From: Verrucomicrobiaceae bacterium
GTDB taxonomy: Bacteria > Verrucomicrobiota > Verrucomicrobiia > Verrucomicrobiales > Akkermansiaceae
Reading direction: 5' to 3'
Length of the DNA: 64,000 nt
Assembly: GCA_027486655.1 (NCBI GenBank)
Contig: JAIXOR010000073.1
Coordinates: 1-64,000, forward strand
Part shown: one piece after another, positions 42,953 to 53,003 of the stretch
Numbering within the stretch: the stretch's first letter is position 1
Layout: the number at the start of each line of letters is the position of its first letter
Notes under the pieces: model-generated
What the model saw: only the letters and a program-made list of their open reading frames with translations
What the model was told of the DNA's origin: nothing
Databases searched by the model: none
Made by a program: the position numbers and the translations under genes

Positions 42953-42969
42953 GCGGAGGGAAGCGCGCC

Positions 42970-43941
42970 TCAGTGGGTGGCGCTCTTGCCGCGCGCCTTG
43001 CGGATGCCGATCACCGCCAGCAGCACCAGCGTGCCTGCCACCAGCCCGCAAAGGCCATTGAGCAGGGTGCCCGCCAGCGGAGCAAGCCATGAAGCCGGAC
43101 CACCGCCGTGTTGCATCGCTTCTGCGAGGTGTTCGATGGCGTGGTGGAGCGGCGGGATGCCATGCACCACGATGCCACCGCCGACGAGAAACATGGCTGC
43201 CGTTCCTAGAATCGAAAGGGACTTCATCAGAAACGGAGCGGACCACAGGATCCCGCCTCCGAGCTTGCGGGCGAAGGCTCCACGCTGGCGTGTCAGATGC
43301 AATCCGGCGTCATCGAGTTTCACAATGCCGGCGACCAGACCGTAAACGCCCACGGTCATGACGATGGCGATGGAGGAAAGCACCATCGACTGCCGCATGA
43401 AATCCTGCCCCTTCACGGTTTCGAGGGTAATGGCGATGATCTCCGCAGAGAGCACGAAGTCGGTTCTCACCGCCCCTTTGATCTTCTCGGACTCCGTCTC
43501 CACCCGGGCTTCGGGCGGGGTGGCGGCCAGGTCGGCGATTTCCTTTTCCGCCCGGTCATCCGTGTGCTCGCCGCGATGCAGGAAATGATGGGCCAGTTTC
43601 TCGCAGCCCTCGAAACAAAGGAAAAGCCCGCCGATCATCAACAAGGGGGTCACCGCCCACGAGGCGAAGGTCCCGATGAGCAGCGCCGCCGGCACGAGGA
43701 TCAGCTTGTTGATGAACGAGCCCTTGGCCACGGCCCACACCACGGGAAGCTCACGCTGGGAGACCACTCCGCTCACCTGCTGGGCATTGAGGGCAAGATC
43801 ATCCCCGAGCACTCCGGCCGTTTTGGCGGCGGCTTTCTTGGTGAGGATGGAGACGTCGTCGAGAATCGTCGCGATGTCATCGAGCAGAGTGAGCAGACTT
43901 CCGGCTGGCATGGCCGGATCATGAGACAGCGGCAGTGTCAT
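42970..43941 (-). CDS. DUF808 (YedI-like) inner-membrane protein
   Basis: 323 residues from the ATG at 43941; the internal ATG at 43911 ([21 protein letters not shown]) matches the usual family start and may be the real one. DUF808 blocks are [30 protein letters not shown] sequence near 35, [57 protein letters not shown], and three more membrane helices near the end. Function unknown; related to E. coli YedI. Convergent with the RND adaptor gene with 17 bases between stops and no visible terminator. Confidence 0.92.
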   Translation of the reverse strand: MTLPLSHDPAMPAGSLLTLLDDIATILDDVSILTKKAAAKTAGVLGDDLALNAQQVSGVVSQRELPVVWAVAKGSFINKLILVPAALLIGTFASWAVTPLLMIGGLFLCFEGCEKLAHHFLHRGEHTDDRAEKEIADLAATPPEARVETESEKIKGAVRTDFVLSAEIIAITLETVKGQDFMRQSMVLSSIAIVMTVGVYGLVAGIVKLDDAGLHLTRQRGAFARKLGGGILWSAPFLMKSLSILGTAAMFLVGGGIVVHGIPPLHHAIEHLAEAMQHGGGPASWLAPLAGTLLNGLCGLVAGTLVLLAVIGIRKARGKSATH

Positions 43942-43988
43942 TAGGCAAGAACAAGTTCCCGAAAGCCGCAGGGGTCGGGCTGCGCAGG

Positions 43989-44006
43989 GGTTAACACACT
44001 GTTACC
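43989..44006. promoter_or_regulatory. Operator-like dyad between divergent genes
   Basis: GGTTAACA-CAC-TGTTACC, an imperfect inverted repeat (one extra T in the left arm) in the 160-base gap between the divergent DUF808 gene and the secreted protein starting at 44102. Position suits an operator; no regulator known. Confidence 0.25.
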
Positions 44007-44101
44007 TCGGGAAACTGGCGGAGCATGTGAGTTGTCATCTATCAGTCGGACGTCATGGCCGTGACAGAGTGCATTCCAAACCAAACAAAAACCATCATCA
44101 C

Positions 44102-45217
44102 ATGAAGACATCTCCCATAGCGTCCATCCGGACCTCACTCGTGCTTCCGCTGCTCGGCCTAGCCCTGATGGGTGCCGCATCCGCGCAAACGCGCTACATC
44201 GCCGTGGATCTCACGCCCAATGCCTCCGGCTCCGCCCAGGCGGCAAGTGGCGGGCAGGCCGCGGGATACACCGGCTCCGTCCCGAATGCTTTCACCGGCC
44301 GCGCCACCCTTTGGACTGGCGAGGGCGCGGTGGATCTTCATCCCTCCTTCCTTGATGGCATCCAGGCCCGCTCGACGGTGAATGGATTTGCCGGAGATCT
44401 TCAAGTGGGCTCCGGAGCGGGCACCTCTACCGGCGGACGCAATGTGCCAATCGCTTGGCGGGATACGGCCGCCAGTGCGGTGGCACTTGGCATTCCATTC
44501 ACTCATGCCGGCGGACAGGCAAATGCCACCGATGGTGTCCAGATTGTGGGGACGGTCCTCGGGCTGGATCGGGATGGCACCACGATCGGCACCAATCATG
44601 CCGTGTTGTGGGATGTGGCGACCGGTGTGGCAATGGACCTCGGCGCGGATGCCAGCCTCTTCGATGTGGCCGCAGGGCAACAAGTGGGAATGGTGAACAA
44701 GGGAGGTGCCGCCGCCGCGCTCTGGCGGGGAAGCAAATCCTACACGCTGCTTCATCCAAAGGGTGCGGTCGTCTCCTCCGCCAATGGCACCGACGGCCTG
44801 CGGCAGGTGGGTTATGCCGGTTTTGACATCCGCGTGCGCGTCGAGGCCGCGAAGGGTAACAAAGACAAGCGTTTCAACTACGCCTACGTGTGGTCCGGCA
44901 GTGCGGCTTCCGGAGTGAACATTCATCCCTATGTTTCAAATGCGGATGGCAGGATTCTCGAAGGAAGCTGGGCCATGAAGGTGGCGGGCCCGTGGATCGC
45001 AGGCATTGCGAGCGATCCCACCCGCACCGGAACTCCGGCATTCTACCGCGCGATCGTTTGGAACGCTGCGTTCGAAGCGGTGGATCTGAGCGCATTCCTT
45101 CCCGCAGGATTCATCGGCAGCCAGGCTTTGTCGGTGGATGCGGATGGAAATGTGGCGGGGGTGATGACCAAGGCCGATGGCACGCGCCACGCCGTGCTTT
45201 GGATGCCCGTGCTTTGA
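44102..45217 (+). CDS. Secreted HAF-repeat-like beta protein
   Basis: 371 residues from the ATG at 44102 with signal peptide MKTSPIASIRTSLVLPLLGLALMGAASA. The mature part is a series of short repeats of the kind RATLWTGEGAVDLHP, HAVLWDVATGVAMDLGADAS, AALWRGSKSYTLLHP, AIVWNAAFEAVDLSAFL, HAVLWMPVL, matching the xAVLW...DL pattern of HAF-type extracellular repeats; several copies suggest a beta-propeller. No catalytic motif, no membrane anchor or PEP-CTERM tail. Followed by a weak terminator; its own promoter region upstream has an operator-like dyad. Confidence 0.8.
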   Translation: MKTSPIASIRTSLVLPLLGLALMGAASAQTRYIAVDLTPNASGSAQAASGGQAAGYTGSVPNAFTGRATLWTGEGAVDLHPSFLDGIQARSTVNGFAGDLQVGSGAGTSTGGRNVPIAWRDTAASAVALGIPFTHAGGQANATDGVQIVGTVLGLDRDGTTIGTNHAVLWDVATGVAMDLGADASLFDVAAGQQVGMVNKGGAAAALWRGSKSYTLLHPKGAVVSSANGTDGLRQVGYAGFDIRVRVEAAKGNKDKRFNYAYVWSGSAASGVNIHPYVSNADGRILEGSWAMKVAGPWIAGIASDPTRTGTPAFYRAIVWNAAFEAVDLSAFLPAGFIGSQALSVDADGNVAGVMTKADGTRHAVLWMPVL

Positions 45218-45249
45218 ACCAAGCACAACGTCTAGTTTTTGAGATTTCC

Positions 45250-45282
45250 AAGCCGCTTGTCCGCAAGGGCAGGCGGCTTTCC
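45250..45282 (+). terminator. Possible terminator of the HAF-repeat gene
   Basis: AAGCCGCTTG (45250-45259) and CAGGCGGCTT (45270-45279) pair over 10 positions with one G-U pair, loop of 10, followed by only TCCT after the T of the stem. Weak U-tract. Confidence 0.45.
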
Positions 45283-45325
45283 TAACAACTTGCCCATGGC
45301 GAAGATCGGCCGCACAGTGGGCGGG

Positions 45326-46081
45326 ATGAAAGCATTCCCCCTCCTGTCCCTCCTCGTGCTCGGCCTTTCCGCTTCCATGGTCCATGGCCAGGAAGACACC
45401 GCGCTGCACCGCAAAATCTATGCGGAAATCAACGAGGCCGCCCCCAAGCTCCGCAAGGTGGAGGCCTCCTGCACGGAGGATGTCACCGAGTTCGCGCTGA
45501 CCGGTTGGCTGGATGGCGGCGAGGTTCGCAAGATCCTCGCGCGCTGCTCGGACGGGGGTGTGGAGGAGTTCTATCTGGAGAACGGCAAGCCCCTGTTTGT
45601 TTTCACCACCTGGTTCAAGGCCACCGAGGATGGGTCCAAGGGAGCCAAGGTGGAGGAGCGTCTCTATCTGAAGGACGGTGAGGTCTTCAAATGGCTCTCC
45701 ACCGAGAAACCCGCGCCTGTTCTTCATGGCGAGGATTACCAGGCCACCACCGAGCGCATTCTCGCCAACACCAAGCTCTTCACCGCCGCGCTCAAGAAGG
45801 CTGCCCCCGCCGCCAAGGCTCCGGCCGGGGCTTCTCTGGAGGGCGTGTTCACCGGCATCGAAGAGGGCGACTACGCCCACTGGACTATGAAGACACCCGC
45901 CGGGGAGCGTTCTTTTTTCATCCTCAAGACCAACCCCGCGATCGATCAGGCGCTCGCCCAACCCGCGAAGTTCAAGGGCAAGCGCTGCAAGATCACTTGG
46001 AAGAAGGGCATGCAGGAAATCCCCGAAGCCGGTGGAAAAATCGAGGTGGAACAGATCCTCGACGTGCGCTGGATCGATTGA
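45326..46081 (+). CDS. Secreted protein of unknown function
   Basis: 251 residues from the ATG at 45326, chosen for its signal peptide (MKAFPLLSLLVLGLSASMVHG); an ATG at 45296 adds ten residues before it. Two parts: an N-terminal beta-rich domain (about 22-160, VTEFALTGWLDGGEVRKILARCSDGGVEEFYLENGKPLFVFTTWFKA, resembling small periplasmic sensor-like folds with edge strands) and a C-terminal OB-like part (GVFTGIEEGDYAHWTMKTPAGERSFFILKTNPAI...FKGKRCKITWKKGMQEIPEAGGKIEVEQILDVRW). No family name assigned. Confidence 0.78.
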   Translation: MKAFPLLSLLVLGLSASMVHGQEDTALHRKIYAEINEAAPKLRKVEASCTEDVTEFALTGWLDGGEVRKILARCSDGGVEEFYLENGKPLFVFTTWFKATEDGSKGAKVEERLYLKDGEVFKWLSTEKPAPVLHGEDYQATTERILANTKLFTAALKKAAPAAKAPAGASLEGVFTGIEEGDYAHWTMKTPAGERSFFILKTNPAIDQALAQPAKFKGKRCKITWKKGMQEIPEAGGKIEVEQILDVRWID

Positions 46082-46189
46082 ACGGCCGGAGACCCGGCTG
46101 ATCTTCTAACAGATAACTGGAGGGCGGATCCCGTCTCCGGAATTTCCGGCTTTCCCGCGGGCCGTGCATCGGGATGATCGCGCTCACCG

Positions 46190-47116
46190 ATGCCCGATCC
46201 GACTCCGCCGCCATCCGATACCCCGCTCATGTCCGGATGGGCCGCCGAGCGTGCCGTGCTGGAGGCGGAGATGGGCGAAAGGATCACGCTGGATGCCCTG
46301 ACCGGACGCCGGGGTCTGGAGGAATCCGATCTGCTCGACGACGCGGGCGGCGAGGCGGGATGGTTGATCGCCCAGCGCAAGGCCGGGCATCGTCACTCGA
46401 TCGATGACGTGCTGACGGCTTGGTATGCGCTCAAGTTTTCGCCGCAGGTGGACCAACATCTGGATCTCGGCACGGGCATAGGCACGGTGGGCCTTCTCAC
46501 ACTCTGGGGAATGGGTCGGAACGCCCGCCTGACCGGGGTGGAGGCGCAGTCGATCAGCTATCGGCTGCTCCGCTCGAACATCGCCCTCAACCGCCTAACC
46601 GACCGAGTGGAGGCTTTGCATGGCGATCTGCGGGACCTGGCACTGGACCGGAGTTTTCCGTTGATCACCGGCAGCCCGCCCTATTTCCCGCCGGGCTCGG
46701 GGGTGGTGCCGCAGGATTCGCAGAAGGCCCATGCGCGTTTCGAACTGCGCGGCAGCGTCGCCGATTACGCGGCCGCGGCGGTCCGGCATCTGGCTCCGGA
46801 TGGCTGGTTCGTGCTTTGTTTTCCCACGCCCCAGAGGCAGCGTGCGCTTGAGGGGATCGCCGCCGCGGGACTCCGGGTCGTGGCCCTGTGCGACGTGATT
46901 CCACGGGAGGGGCTGGGTGCCCTGTTCAGCCTGTTCGCCTGCCGTCACCGGGACCTTGGAGAGGCCGGGATGATCGTGGAGGAGCCGCTGACGGTGCGCC
47001 ACGCCTGCGGCCGTCTCACGGCGGAAATGGCCGCGGTGAGACGGGTCTTCGGCTTCCTGGATGGCGAGGCCCACGGCGGGCACTCGCCGTCGGACGGGGA
47101 TGGCCTCAGGGGCTGA
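46190..47116 (+). CDS. tRNA1(Val) (adenine-N6) methyltransferase-like protein
   Basis: 308 residues from the ATG at 46190. A class I SAM methyltransferase: motif I LDLGTGIGTVGLLTL near 92-106, motif II TGVEAQ, and ITGSPPYFPPGSG at 158-170 in the place of the N(P)PPY motif used by N6-adenine methyltransferases (here SPPY). The approach GWLIAQRKAGHRHSIDDVLTAW resembles the YfiC/TrmN6 opening L.Q...GyRfs.Dsvll. Likely modifies A37 of a tRNA. The N-terminus carries an extra 50 residues. The C-terminal coding end overlaps the convergent giant gene by 11 bases. Confidence 0.82.
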   Translation: MPDPTPPPSDTPLMSGWAAERAVLEAEMGERITLDALTGRRGLEESDLLDDAGGEAGWLIAQRKAGHRHSIDDVLTAWYALKFSPQVDQHLDLGTGIGTVGLLTLWGMGRNARLTGVEAQSISYRLLRSNIALNRLTDRVEALHGDLRDLALDRSFPLITGSPPYFPPGSGVVPQDSQKAHARFELRGSVADYAAAAVRHLAPDGWFVLCFPTPQRQRALEGIAAAGLRVVALCDVIPREGLGALFSLFACRHRDLGEAGMIVEEPLTVRHACGRLTAEMAAVRRVFGFLDGEAHGGHSPSDGDGLRG

Positions 47117-50100
47117 TCGTTTCGACTTCCAAGCGCAGGAACCTCCGGTCCGGGCTGCTGTTTCCGGATTCAGGAGCGGCTGGAACCGGTATGGCGATCC
47201 AACCGTTGTCAGCGGGTGGGATCGGGCTGGTGCGCGAATCAAACAGAACCTGCGACCAATCGCCGAGGTCCGCGGAGGCGCGGACCTTCCAGACCAGATC
47301 GGCTTTGCCTGGATCGTAGCGGAAGCGGAACTCCCGCGTGGAGCCTGCGATGTGAAGCAGCGGCAGCAGATGGTTCACCGGGGCGAAGGGACCCACACCG
47401 TGGGCGTAGCGGATCAGGTTCGCGACGCCATCGCCGGTTGGATTTCCCGAAGGCCCCGAGATGGCCGGATCCGAGAGGTCCGCCGGGTTGCTGAAGTGGG
47501 CGAGTTTCCAAAGCTCGAAGCCGGGTGGCAAGGCGTCGCCCTCGACGGTTAGATTGTCGATGCGCTGGTTCCCGGTGAGTCCGCCGGTTCCCTGTGAGAA
47601 CGAGATGCGGATGCCGAAGTTCGGATTGTCGTCCGCCGCACGAACATCCCGGAAATCCAGAATGCGGGTTTCCGGGGTGGAGTCCGCCAGCGTGAAGGTC
47701 GCGAAGGGAATGAACGAGGTGCCATCGAGCGTGTAGGATACCTGCTGGATGCCGGCCCCTTGTCCGGAGCGGCGCGCTTCGTATTGGACGATGAGGTTTT
47801 CGTGAGCGGTGGTGGGGATCCGGAAGTCGATGGTGGAACCGAGCGGGTTGTTGATGCGCATGTGGCTTCCGGCGGGATCTCCAAGGCGCGCATTCGCGGC
47901 GGCGAATCCCTGACCGGTGCCTGATTCCACGAGGGTGGTTCCGGCGAGGTTGGTGGTGATGGATGCGCCGCCCGTGCTGAAGCCCGGTGTGAGAATTGCG
48001 GCCGGGTTGTTGAAGTTCCAGTAATGGACAAGGTCGAGCGGCGGAGTGGTGGCGGTGAACTGGGCCGGCGCGGACCAGGCGCTCCAGTTTCCCGTGCCGT
48101 CCTTGTGCCTCACCCGCACCCGGTAGGTTTTCCCGGCCTTGGTCACTCCCAACGGAATGGTGAATGCGCCCGGTGTGCCGGTGAGCTCTGCGGATTGGGC
48201 GAGGGTCTCGATTTCATAGGTGCAGGGACCACTGACGTAAGAGGCGATGCCCGGTGCGGAAATCTCCGCGATGCGCCACTGCCATGCGGCGAAGTTTGCG
48301 GCCCCCTGGGGATCGGAAAATGCCGAGGAGCTGAACCTCAGGTCGCTCACCGGAAAGGCGGGGTCTCCCAACGCTGTTAGAACCGGCGTGGCCGGGGCAT
48401 CGGTGAAGGGGGGCGAGGTCGGATGGACCATCGCGTTGACGTAGCCACCGTAGAGGGATTCCCACTCAAGATATTTGTAGCCGTATCCTTTCTGACGGTT
48501 GGCATCGGTGTCGACGCCGCCGCCCGAGCTTGGAGTGGCCTTGCGAACCCAAGCCGCGGCACCCGCCGGGTAGGTGGGTGTGGCGAAGGCGATGAACCAT
48601 TCGGTCAGGGACTCGTGATCCGAGAAACCGTTTGCATCGGGATCCGGCAGCGTGCGGATCCAGGAATTGGTGATCGTCGGCCCGCCCACACCGCGGGTCC
48701 CGTCGTTGTAGGAGGCGCGGAAGAAGTTGCCACGGTGGTTGGACTGTCCGGTGAAGGTGCCGAGGCTTCCCTTGGTATTCGGATGCATGTTCCACATCGC
48801 GGCATCGAGGTCCGCCCAAGTCAGTGCGGTTCCCGGCGGGTTGACCATGCGTGCGTATTCATGGAACAACTGGCCGATCTGACCGCCGGTCGACCTGCCG
48901 TCCGAGGCCATGAGCGAGAGCAGCTCGCGGCAGCGGTTGCGGTATTCGCGGGCGAGGTTCGGATGTCTGGAAATGGCCCGGATCACGTCCGGCGCACCGG
49001 CGACGACCACACCGTCCATGGTGCCACCCCAGTGGTGGGCGGCGATGAATTGCATGTCGAGATCGTAGGGGATGATGACCCAGCGGTTGTCGGTGGGGCG
49101 GTGATAGAAGCGGTAGTTGTCGCCAGGCCGCACATCCACGTTGCCGATCAAGCGGTTGAGGGCGAGAAACGTGTAAAGCGCCGGTAGGTCGACATTGTCG
49201 CGATACCACGTCTCGGTCTGTCCGGTCTGGGTGACGCCGCTGCTGAAGGCGGACCAGTCCGAGGAATCCACCGCTTGTCCCGGGCCCTGGTGTTTCTTGT
49301 CCCCCGCGCCGCCTTCGATGGAATAGAGGTTGCCATCGGGCAGGCCTCGCTCGTCGAGGAAGTTGCCCTCGGTGGGTTCCATGTTCAGGTAAAGCCCCCA
49401 GAGGTCACCGGCATACTGGCTGGTCGGGCTTTCGGCGGCGGCGTCGATGACTCGCAGGTGGAGGTAGGAGGTGTTTTGTGCGGGCAGTCCGGCGAGCTGA
49501 TAGATCCGGTTGGAGACCGCCTCCTCGATGCCGGCCGATCCCCGGTGGACGGAGGCCCACGGGCTGGAATTCGCGTTGAGAAGGAGGTTGTTCCAGGTCT
49601 CCTTGTAGGGCTTTCCGAAGTTGTCATATCCCTGATAGTCACGGGATCGGTTGAAGTAGACCGCCCACTTGTTCTTGCCGCTCACGGTGGTGGATCCCTT
49701 GCCACGGGCTCGGAACTGGACGTGGTCATACACCTTGCCTCGCTGGACGGCGGTGGCTTGGAAGCGGGTTTCGTTGCCGCTTTGGAAACTGTCCACATCC
49801 GCGGAGTTGGCGATGATGTGCAGGGGTGGCAGGGATTCCAACAGGGTGGAGGGATAGGTTTCCACCGCGGTGGTTCCCGGGTTGAAGGCACCGCTCCAGG
49901 CGGGTGTGCCGTTGTAAACGAAATAGGCGAAGTTCGGCTGCTCGTCGTCAGGGTAGGGGACGGTCAGCGAGTTTCCAGCGACGTCGGCAAGCGAGATGCG
50001 GTAGCGGATCAGCCTTCGGTGGACCTGAAGTGCCGCGGGCAGGACCGCGGTGAAGATCGAGTCCCCGGCGAGAAGGTCGCCGCCGGTGCCGTTGTCGGTC

Positions 50101-52859
50101 ATCGCCACGCTGGTCCATGCAGTGGCGTAAGTGCTGTCCGTCTTGCGGATGTAGGCCCCGGGGTCGACGGTCTGATAGAGAAGCGAGACGGTGCCGGTGC
50201 CGTCCGGGTCGGTGATTTTGGCGGTGACGGTGACGGGGGTGCCTGCGACGGGTTGGGCCGGGCTGTGGGAGACCTGGCGGATCTGCGGCGGCACTCTGGA
50301 GGCGGCGAGCCGCGCGGCATTCGCTGCTCCGGGCGTGGGGTTGGTGGAGGCTCCGGTCCCGGCAAAGGTGAGGGACGCGTCGAAGTAGTAGTCGCTGCTG
50401 CCAAGGGTCTGGTTGAGCACGTGGACGCAAAGCACGTTGGAGCCGCCTTTGAGGATGTTGGTTCCGCCCACCACCGTGTTGAGGGGGATGCTTTCCCACG
50501 CCGATGCCGGGTGATCGGCCAGGGAAGTGCCGCTGTTGACATTGAAGGGGACCTGGCCGGAGGGAGCGTTCGTGCTGCGGAAGACCTCGACGCCGTTGAT
50601 CCATGCGACGCAGGCATCGTCGTAGCGAAGGTTCAAGGTGATCTGTTCCGGCACCGAGGAGGCAATGGTGAAGGCCTTTCGGAAGTAGACCGAGCGGTAG
50701 CTGTTCCGCATGCCGCTGAGCGTGGTTGTGAGCGCGTAACCGCCACCGTATCCGAAGGGGGCGGTGGCGGTTGTCCATCCGGTGCTGTCGTTGTAGGTGA
50801 CTTGCCGCCATGCATCCACAGGCGACGAGGCTTCCGCATTGCCGGCTTTGTATTTCCATGCGGCGGATGAAGCGGCGATGTAGGTGGCGGCGGGCACCGC
50901 GGAGATGCCGGATGATCGCCATGATCCGCCGAGGTCGTTGTCGAGCGATGGGTGCAGAAGTTCCATCGACGGACCTCCTCCATCGGCCGCGGTGGGCCAG
51001 GGGAACCCGGCGTTGTAGGAGACCCGGTCGATCTCGACCGCGGTGGGGTTCAAGAGTTGGATGGTTTCGCCCTGACTGGACAGATTGCCGACCCATGGCC
51101 CGATCGAGGAGACTCCGTGTTTGGCGAGGAGCGCGCCCGGGTTTTCGGAAACCACCAGGAAGCCGCCCGGGGCCAGGGTGGTGCCGGCGGGAAAGGTGAA
51201 CTCGATCGCATTGGTGAGACGCCAACCCGCGAGGTTCACGGTGCTGTCTCCCGGGTTGTGGAGTTCGATGAACTCGGTCTGCAAGGGCCCCAGCGATGCA
51301 TCGTCGGCCGGGTGATAATGGACTTCGTGGATGACAGGAACGGAACTGACGAGAGCGGTGGTGGTGAAGGTGGCCGTGGCAGGAGCCCACGATGTCCCGG
51401 CGGCATTCACCGCGCGGGCCCGGAACCGATAGGTTGTGCCCGGGGTGAGTCCGGAAATGAAGCGATCGAAGTCCCCGGACTGGATTCCGAGGGAAGCGGA
51501 AGACGACCACGCCGCGGGATTGGTGCCTCCATCCGATATGCCGTAGAAGAACGTGATGACGGGTTTGTCGTTGCCATCATCGAGGATTTCGCCGCGAAGG
51601 GTTGCGGTGGTGCCCGTGAGACCGTCGGCGACGAGGTTGCCGATTTGTGCGACTGTGGCGACGAGGGTGGTGAAGGTGGAGGACGCCGGGGCCCAGGTGG
51701 TTCCCGCCGTGTTGCTTGCGACAGCGCGGTAGAAGTAGGTCGTGCCCGGGGTGAGCCCGCTTGCCTGGGCCGCGGCGGTCCTTGCCACCGTGCCGAGCGA
51801 GATCGATGAGGCCCAGTTTGCCGGGATGGTGCCGCCATCGGCCGGGCCGTAATAGACAGTGACGCCAGGGTCTTCTCCGCCGGTGGAAGTGACCTCGGCG
51901 GAGAGGGTCGCTCCGCTCACGGTGATCGCGGAGCTCGGGCCGTTGATCACGCTTGGCAGCAGGGGAAGGGTGTCGAACATCGCCGATGCCGGAGCCCACG
52001 AGTCGCCCGCGCTGTTGCTTGCGCGGATGGTGTAGTGATACTCGGTGGCATGGGTGAGCCCGGTGAGCGGGACGGAGAATGAACCGCTCTGGGTGGCGGG
52101 CAGGGTGATGCTGTTAGGCCAATTGGCGGCGATCTGGCCCCCCGGGCTGGTGCCCCAGAAGAAGGTGATGGTCGGCGCGCCGACACCGACCGAGGTGACC
52201 TGGCCGTTGAGGGTGGCTCCCTGGCTGCTCACCGATGTGGCGGCCTGGGTGATGACGGTGGCCGCTCCCGGTGGAACGAGGGTGGAGGCATCCAGGCGGA
52301 TGTTGTCAAAGTGGGAGCGCCCGCTTCCTCCGGCGCGGAGGAGGATGCGGATCGTGCGACCGACGGATTGAGGGACATTCGGGGTGTCCAGAACCAGCGC
52401 GGGGGCGTCGCCGAAGGAAAGCGATGCCAGGTTGGTGAAGGCATCGAAGCTGCCCGAGGCGTGAACGGCCCCGGTGGAGTCCGCGAGCAGATATTCGGTC
52501 AGGTTTCCGGAAAACGTCTGTCCGGCCCCACGGCGGCCGGCAGCGACGGTGAGGGTGTAGCGGGTGTTCGGCTGATAGGTGACGCCGAGGTCCTGCCAGA
52601 CCGTGTATCCCTGTTCCATGCCAAGGTGGTCGGTGCCTTGGGCGGCAAATCCCGTGACGAATTCCTCGAAGGCGCTGGACTGGTTGTTGCCATTGGTGCC
52701 GGTCCACTCCGGTCCGATGTTGTAGGTGTAACCACCGGCGTTGATGGAGTTTCCCTCAAACGATGGGTCCCCGATGGTGACCGGAGCCGCTGAAGCCGGA
52801 AGGAGGGCAAGAAGCCCCGGCAGGATCAGCGCCAAAAGACGGGTGGAAAATGCGTTCAT
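47106..52859 (-). CDS. Giant secreted protein: CotH kinase, lamin-tail and fibronectin-type modules
   Basis: 1917 residues from the ATG at 52859 with signal peptide (MNAFSTRLLALILPGLLALLPASA). Order: a carbohydrate-binding-type domain (DPSFEGN...W, about 26-195); three fibronectin-like repeats, each with VTSxG....ITxFxGxxxGG and TYxYRAxASNxAGxxWAPAS (about 200-470); a lamin-tail domain (SVPVIHEVHYHPAD...TEFIELHNPGDSTVNLAGWRL, about 475-600); a beta-sandwich with LRYDDACVAWINGVEVFRS; a CotH-type kinase domain (about 1000-1400) with VQFRARGKGS, GDLWGLYLNMEPTEGNFLDERG and WVIIPYDLDMQF; then beta domains and a C-terminal GDGVANLIRYAHGVGPF segment. CotH kinases phosphorylate secreted proteins. No PEP-CTERM tail is seen. 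Confidence 0.9.
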   Translation of the reverse strand: MNAFSTRLLALILPGLLALLPASAAPVTIGDPSFEGNSINAGGYTYNIGPEWTGTNGNNQSSAFEEFVTGFAAQGTDHLGMEQGYTVWQDLGVTYQPNTRYTLTVAAGRRGAGQTFSGNLTEYLLADSTGAVHASGSFDAFTNLASLSFGDAPALVLDTPNVPQSVGRTIRILLRAGGSGRSHFDNIRLDASTLVPPGAATVITQAATSVSSQGATLNGQVTSVGVGAPTITFFWGTSPGGQIAANWPNSITLPATQSGSFSVPLTGLTHATEYHYTIRASNSAGDSWAPASAMFDTLPLLPSVINGPSSAITVSGATLSAEVTSTGGEDPGVTVYYGPADGGTIPANWASSISLGTVARTAAAQASGLTPGTTYFYRAVASNTAGTTWAPASSTFTTLVATVAQIGNLVADGLTGTTATLRGEILDDGNDKPVITFFYGISDGGTNPAAWSSSASLGIQSGDFDRFISGLTPGTTYRFRARAVNAAGTSWAPATATFTTTALVSSVPVIHEVHYHPADDASLGPLQTEFIELHNPGDSTVNLAGWRLTNAIEFTFPAGTTLAPGGFLVVSENPGALLAKHGVSSIGPWVGNLSSQGETIQLLNPTAVEIDRVSYNAGFPWPTAADGGGPSMELLHPSLDNDLGGSWRSSGISAVPAATYIAASSAAWKYKAGNAEASSPVDAWRQVTYNDSTGWTTATAPFGYGGGYALTTTLSGMRNSYRSVYFRKAFTIASSVPEQITLNLRYDDACVAWINGVEVFRSTNAPSGQVPFNVNSGTSLADHPASAWESIPLNTVVGGTNILKGGSNVLCVHVLNQTLGSSDYYFDASLTFAGTGASTNPTPGAANAARLAASRVPPQIRQVSHSPAQPVAGTPVTVTAKITDPDGTGTVSLLYQTVDPGAYIRKTDSTYATAWTSVAMTDNGTGGDLLAGDSIFTAVLPAALQVHRRLIRYRISLADVAGNSLTVPYPDDEQPNFAYFVYNGTPAWSGAFNPGTTAVETYPSTLLESLPPLHIIANSADVDSFQSGNETRFQATAVQRGKVYDHVQFRARGKGSTTVSGKNKWAVYFNRSRDYQGYDNFGKPYKETWNNLLLNANSSPWASVHRGSAGIEEAVSNRIYQLAGLPAQNTSYLHLRVIDAAAESPTSQYAGDLWGLYLNMEPTEGNFLDERGLPDGNLYSIEGGAGDKKHQGPGQAVDSSDWSAFSSGVTQTGQTETWYRDNVDLPALYTFLALNRLIGNVDVRPGDNYRFYHRPTDNRWVIIPYDLDMQFIAAHHWGGTMDGVVVAGAPDVIRAISRHPNLAREYRNRCRELLSLMASDGRSTGGQIGQLFHEYARMVNPPGTALTWADLDAAMWNMHPNTKGSLGTFTGQSNHRGNFFRASYNDGTRGVGGPTITNSWIRTLPDPDANGFSDHESLTEWFIAFATPTYPAGAAAWVRKATPSSGGGVDTDANRQKGYGYKYLEWESLYGGYVNAMVHPTSPPFTDAPATPVLTALGDPAFPVSDLRFSSSAFSDPQGAANFAAWQWRIAEISAPGIASYVSGPCTYEIETLAQSAELTGTPGAFTIPLGVTKAGKTYRVRVRHKDGTGNWSAWSAPAQFTATTPPLDLVHYWNFNNPAAILTPGFSTGGASITTNLAGTTLVESGTGQGFAAANARLGDPAGSHMRINNPLGSTIDFRIPTTAHENLIVQYEARRSGQGAGIQQVSYTLDGTSFIPFATFTLADSTPETRILDFRDVRAADDNPNFGIRISFSQGTGGLTGNQRIDNLTVEGDALPPGFELWKLAHFSNPADLSDPAISGPSGNPTGDGVANLIRYAHGVGPFAPVNHLLPLLHIAGSTREFRFRYDPGKADLVWKVRASADLGDWSQVLFDSRTSPIPPADNGWIAIPVPAAPESGNSSPDRRFLRLEVETISP

Positions 52860-53003
52860 CGAGGAGGAGGAATCCGCATGGACCCGGAGCCCGAGGGCTT
52901 GGGAAGCGGTGCCGGTGGACAAAAGTGACCGCCGAACTTCACCCGTCGGACGGTTCCTGTCAACGGGGTCAATCCGTGTTCCCGACGAAAAAAGGGGGAG
53001 GAC

